Source of the DNA: Streptococcus sp. S1 | GTDB taxonomy: Bacteria; Bacillota; Bacilli; Lactobacillales; Streptococcaceae | Length of the DNA: 64,000 bases | Assembly (NCBI RefSeq): GCF_034137685.1 | Contig: NZ_CP139418.1 | Span: 585,001-649,000 of the forward strand | Direction of reading: 5' to 3' | In this document: in pieces, positions 61,838 to 64,000 of the stretch | Layout of the letters: the number at the start of each line of letters is the position of its first letter | Numbering within the stretch: position 1 is the stretch's first letter | The notes under the pieces: model-generated | Told to the model about the DNA's origin: nothing | The model's database searches: none | Seen by the model: only the letters and a program-made list of their open reading frames with translations | Position numbers and translations under genes: made by a program

Positions 61838-62608
61838 ATGCAGATTTTTGATACCCACACTCATCTCAATGTGGAAGAATTCGCAGGAAAAGAACAAGAG
61901 GAGCTTGACTTGGCCAAGGAAATGGGTGTTGTAGCCCACAATATCGTTGGTTTTGACAAACCGACGATTGAGCGTGCCATGGAGTTGGCAGATCAATATC
62001 CAGAACTCTATCTCACGCTTGGTTGGCACCCCACTGAGGCGGGCGATTATACTCCTGAAGTGGAGGCCTATTTACTTGAACAGCTAAAACATCCCAAAGT
62101 CGTCGCACTCGGAGAAATCGGTCTGGATTACCACTGGATGACAGCGCCAAAAGACGTCCAAGAAAAGGTTTTTCGTCGTCAGATTCAATTGTCTAAGGAC
62201 TTGGACCTCCCCTTTGTGGTGCATACACGCGATGCTTTAGAAGATACTTATGCCATCATCAAGAGTGAAGGAGTCGGGCCTCGCGGTGGGATCATGCATT
62301 CTTTCTCAGGAAGTTTAGAAGAAGCTAAACGCTTCATGGATTTGGGAATGATGATCTCCTTTTCTGGAGTGGTCACTTTTAAGAAAGCCACAGATGTCCA
62401 AGAAGCGGCAGCTGGCCTTCCGTTAGACAAGATCTTGGTTGAAACAGATGCCCCTTATCTGGCGCCAGTTCCCAAACGTGGTCGGGAAAATAAAACAGCC
62501 TACACTCGTTATGTAGTAGACTTCATTGCAGGACTACGTGGCTTAACAACAGAAGAAGTGGCTCAGGCAACCTATGACAATGCAAGAAAGGTATTTGACC
62601 TTGACTGA
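61838..62608 (+). CDS. tatD: TatD family DNase
   Basis: TatD proteins are metal-dependent 3'-5' exonucleases of the amidohydrolase fold, linked to DNA repair and turnover. The 256-residue product shows the metal ligands DTHTHL (residues 4-9), GEIGLDYH (catalytic Glu near 92), VHTRDA, HSFSG and ETDAPYLAP. ATG 61838 follows AAGGAAGA; the longer frame from 61760 would cover the promoter. It overlaps rnmV, its usual partner. Confidence 0.94.
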   Translation: MQIFDTHTHLNVEEFAGKEQEELDLAKEMGVVAHNIVGFDKPTIERAMELADQYPELYLTLGWHPTEAGDYTPEVEAYLLEQLKHPKVVALGEIGLDYHWMTAPKDVQEKVFRRQIQLSKDLDLPFVVHTRDALEDTYAIIKSEGVGPRGGIMHSFSGSLEEAKRFMDLGMMISFSGVVTFKKATDVQEAAAGLPLDKILVETDAPYLAPVPKRGRENKTAYTRYVVDFIAGLRGLTTEEVAQATYDNARKVFDLD

Positions 62609-63170
62609 GAAAAGAAAAATACCAGAAGTGATTGTCGTGGAGGGCAAGGACGACACAGCCAATCTCCGTCGTTTTTATGAGGTGGATACCTATGAAACGC
62701 GAGGTTCTGCGATCGATCAAGATGACTTGGAACGAATTGCTACCTTGCAGGAGTTGCGTGGGGTCATTGTCTTTACCGATCCAGACTACAATGGCGAGCG
62801 CATTCGCAAGATCATTATGCAAGAGGTGCCCCAAGCCAAACATGCCTTTTTAAATCGTGGTGAAGCAGTCCCCAAATCCAAGACCAAGGGGCGTTCTCTT
62901 GGAGTGGAGCATGCGAACTTTGAAGATTTAGAAAAAGCCCTAGCTGGACTGGTCGGGTCTTACGAAGATGAAAATTTCTTTGATATCACAAAGACCGACT
63001 TGATGCGGCTTGGACTGTTGATGGGAAGCGATAGTCGCAAACGGCGGGAATATCTAGGAGAAGCCTTGCGCATCGGCTACTGCAATGGCAAGCAATTACT
63101 CAAACGCTTGGAGTTGTTTGGAATTAGTTTGGCTGAGGTTGAAGCTACCATGAAAAGTTATGAGAATTGA
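62601..63170 (+). CDS. rnmV: Ribonuclease M5
   Basis: RNase M5 makes the final cuts of 5S rRNA precursor. The 189-residue protein has a TOPRIM domain (VIVVEGKDD near residue 8 with the metal-binding Glu, then FTDPDYNGERIR) and the C-terminal part KRREYLGEALRIGYCNGKQLLKRL. The start is uncertain: TTG 62601 gives the family form MTEKRKIPEVIVVEG, while TTG 62595 or ATG 62580 are possible. All overlap the end of tatD, so translation is coupled. Confidence 0.92.
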   Translation: MTEKRKIPEVIVVEGKDDTANLRRFYEVDTYETRGSAIDQDDLERIATLQELRGVIVFTDPDYNGERIRKIIMQEVPQAKHAFLNRGEAVPKSKTKGRSLGVEHANFEDLEKALAGLVGSYEDENFFDITKTDLMRLGLLMGSDSRKRREYLGEALRIGYCNGKQLLKRLELFGISLAEVEATMKSYEN

Positions 63171-63302
63171 GAAACTCCCCAAAAAGCAAGGGGAAGATGA
63201 CACAATAGAAGTAAGTATATACGGTTTAATCAGACTTGGTTGCAAGCATTAGAAAAGTGACTCCATAGGATTTGTTATGAGTGTAGATAATGAGGATAAT
63301 TT

Positions 63303-64000
63303 ATGGGAATCTTCGATTTTTTAAAAAAGACAGAAACAACTGAAGCAACAAACAAAACAGTAGAGTCAATTGACAAAACATGCTTGGGAGTTCTAGAACT
63401 ATTTCCGATAAAGGAGACGAATGAGTTATTGATTATTGGGAGCTTAGAGGGCGGACTCAAGGTTGGGGATTGTCTGCAATTTTGCAATCCCGATCGAGGT
63501 ATGGACGCACTTGGTTCTGTAGTCGTGAAAAAACTCATTAATCAAAATAAGGATGTAGATGTTCTCACGGATGAATCTCTAGCTCATTTGGTCATCGATA
63601 TGGAAACTTCCTTGGTTAATCTTAAAAAGGGAAGTGTTCTCTATAGTTATGGTGTCGATGAGGAACAACGGCTATCAAGCTATACAGATGCTCTTTATAA
63701 CGCGTTTGTAATTGTCCAAAAAGGTCAAATGTCCAATGAAGACTATCAAGCCGCTAGTCTTGATGATAGCATAGAAATATTGCGCCTCTTTTTATGGGAG
63801 TGCCGTCAAAATCAGAAAACGGAAAGTGAAGAAAGCTATCAAGCTAACACTCGAAAGCTAGAACGCCTAGCAGAAATCGTCAAGGACAAGTTGTTAGCAG
63901 CAGATTCGATTTACGCGGTCTTTTCAGAAAAAACGGGGGAAGCGTATCTTTTCTCAACGACCTATGATAAAGGTGAAGAGGGCTATCTCTGTTCAGACCC
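63303..64000 (+). CDS. Hypothetical protein, 3' end outside window
   Basis: The frame from ATG 63303 (GAGGATAATTT upstream) stays open for 232 codons to the window edge. It begins MGIFDFLKKTETTEATNKT, then LGVLELFPIKETNELLIIGS followed by a beta-rich stretch (LEGGLKVGDCLQFCNPDRG) loosely like translation-factor beta barrels, then mostly helical sequence. There is no signal peptide. I do not recognise the family. The gene is about 130 bp after rnmV. Confidence 0.7.
   Translation, partial: MGIFDFLKKTETTEATNKTVESIDKTCLGVLELFPIKETNELLIIGSLEGGLKVGDCLQFCNPDRGMDALGSVVVKKLINQNKDVDVLTDESLAHLVIDMETSLVNLKKGSVLYSYGVDEEQRLSSYTDALYNAFVIVQKGQMSNEDYQAASLDDSIEILRLFLWECRQNQKTESEESYQANTRKLERLAEIVKDKLLAADSIYAVFSEKTGEAYLFSTTYDKGEEGYLCSD

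Overview
The window is low-GC Firmicute DNA that fits a mitis-group oral Streptococcus. The evidence is the dut / phosphoglycerate-mutase-like / radA / carbonic anhydrase order, a gpsA-galU pair, rnpA-yidC-jag followed by rpmH, RNase J2, a YSIRK-type giant adhesin, and a complete accessory Sec (SecA2/SecY2) locus with serine-rich repeat adhesins. S. parasanguinis, S. australis and relatives are plausible hosts. Species cannot be fixed from the sequence alone.

Layout. 1-4.3 kb: the tail of an LPXTG protein, gpsA-galU (minus), a class I amidotransferase-like hydrolase, and a short chimeric relic made of the 5' end of dut joined to the 3' end of a carbonic anhydrase gene. 4.4-15.4 kb: a glycosylation/adhesin island. 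It holds a DUF2079 membrane protein, a collagen-binding-type adhesin with a long Thr-rich stalk, a polyprenyl-phosphate glycosyltransferase (GT2), a YfhO-type GT-C membrane protein, and a second Thr-rich adhesin facing the first. 15.8-18.8 kb: dut, phosphoglycerate-mutase-like gene, radA (apparently starting at AUC) and carbonic anhydrase. 19-29.8 kb: one 3574-residue LPXTG protein built of alternating isopeptide-type modules. 29.8-33.2 kb: two intergenic stretches, each with a consensus promoter and a terminator and sharing an upstream motif, around an ABC permease/ATPase pair, plus one copy of a dispersed repeat. 33.4-37.6 kb: RNase J2, esterase and gltX.

37.6-56.5 kb: the accessory Sec region. 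It begins with an IS3-type transposase relic, then two tandem serine-rich repeat glycoprotein genes, a decayed gtf3-like glycosyltransferase relic, then secY2-asp1-asp2-asp3-secA2-gtfA-gtfB-asp4-asp5. GtfA/GtfB would add GlcNAc to the Ser-rich proteins, Asp2 would acetylate them, and SecA2/SecY2/Asp1-5 would export them to sortase for anchoring. 56.5-64 kb: an inverted second copy of the dispersed repeat, a TDT-family transporter, a CPBP protease, rnpA-yidC-jag, an unknown gene, rpmH, tatD, rnmV and the start of an unknown gene cut by the window edge.

Two themes stand out. First, there are two independent surface-protein glycosylation systems: cytoplasmic O-GlcNAc on Ser-rich proteins, and a probable lipid-linked, Pgf-like system beside Thr-rich adhesins. 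Second, the DNA around the adhesins shows heavy repeat-driven remodelling: a compensated frameshift inside one repeat array, gene relics, transposase remains and an inverted repeat pair. Boundaries, motifs and repeats were read directly. Family assignments rest on recognised motifs and context. Regulatory and RNA calls are inference from consensus elements.
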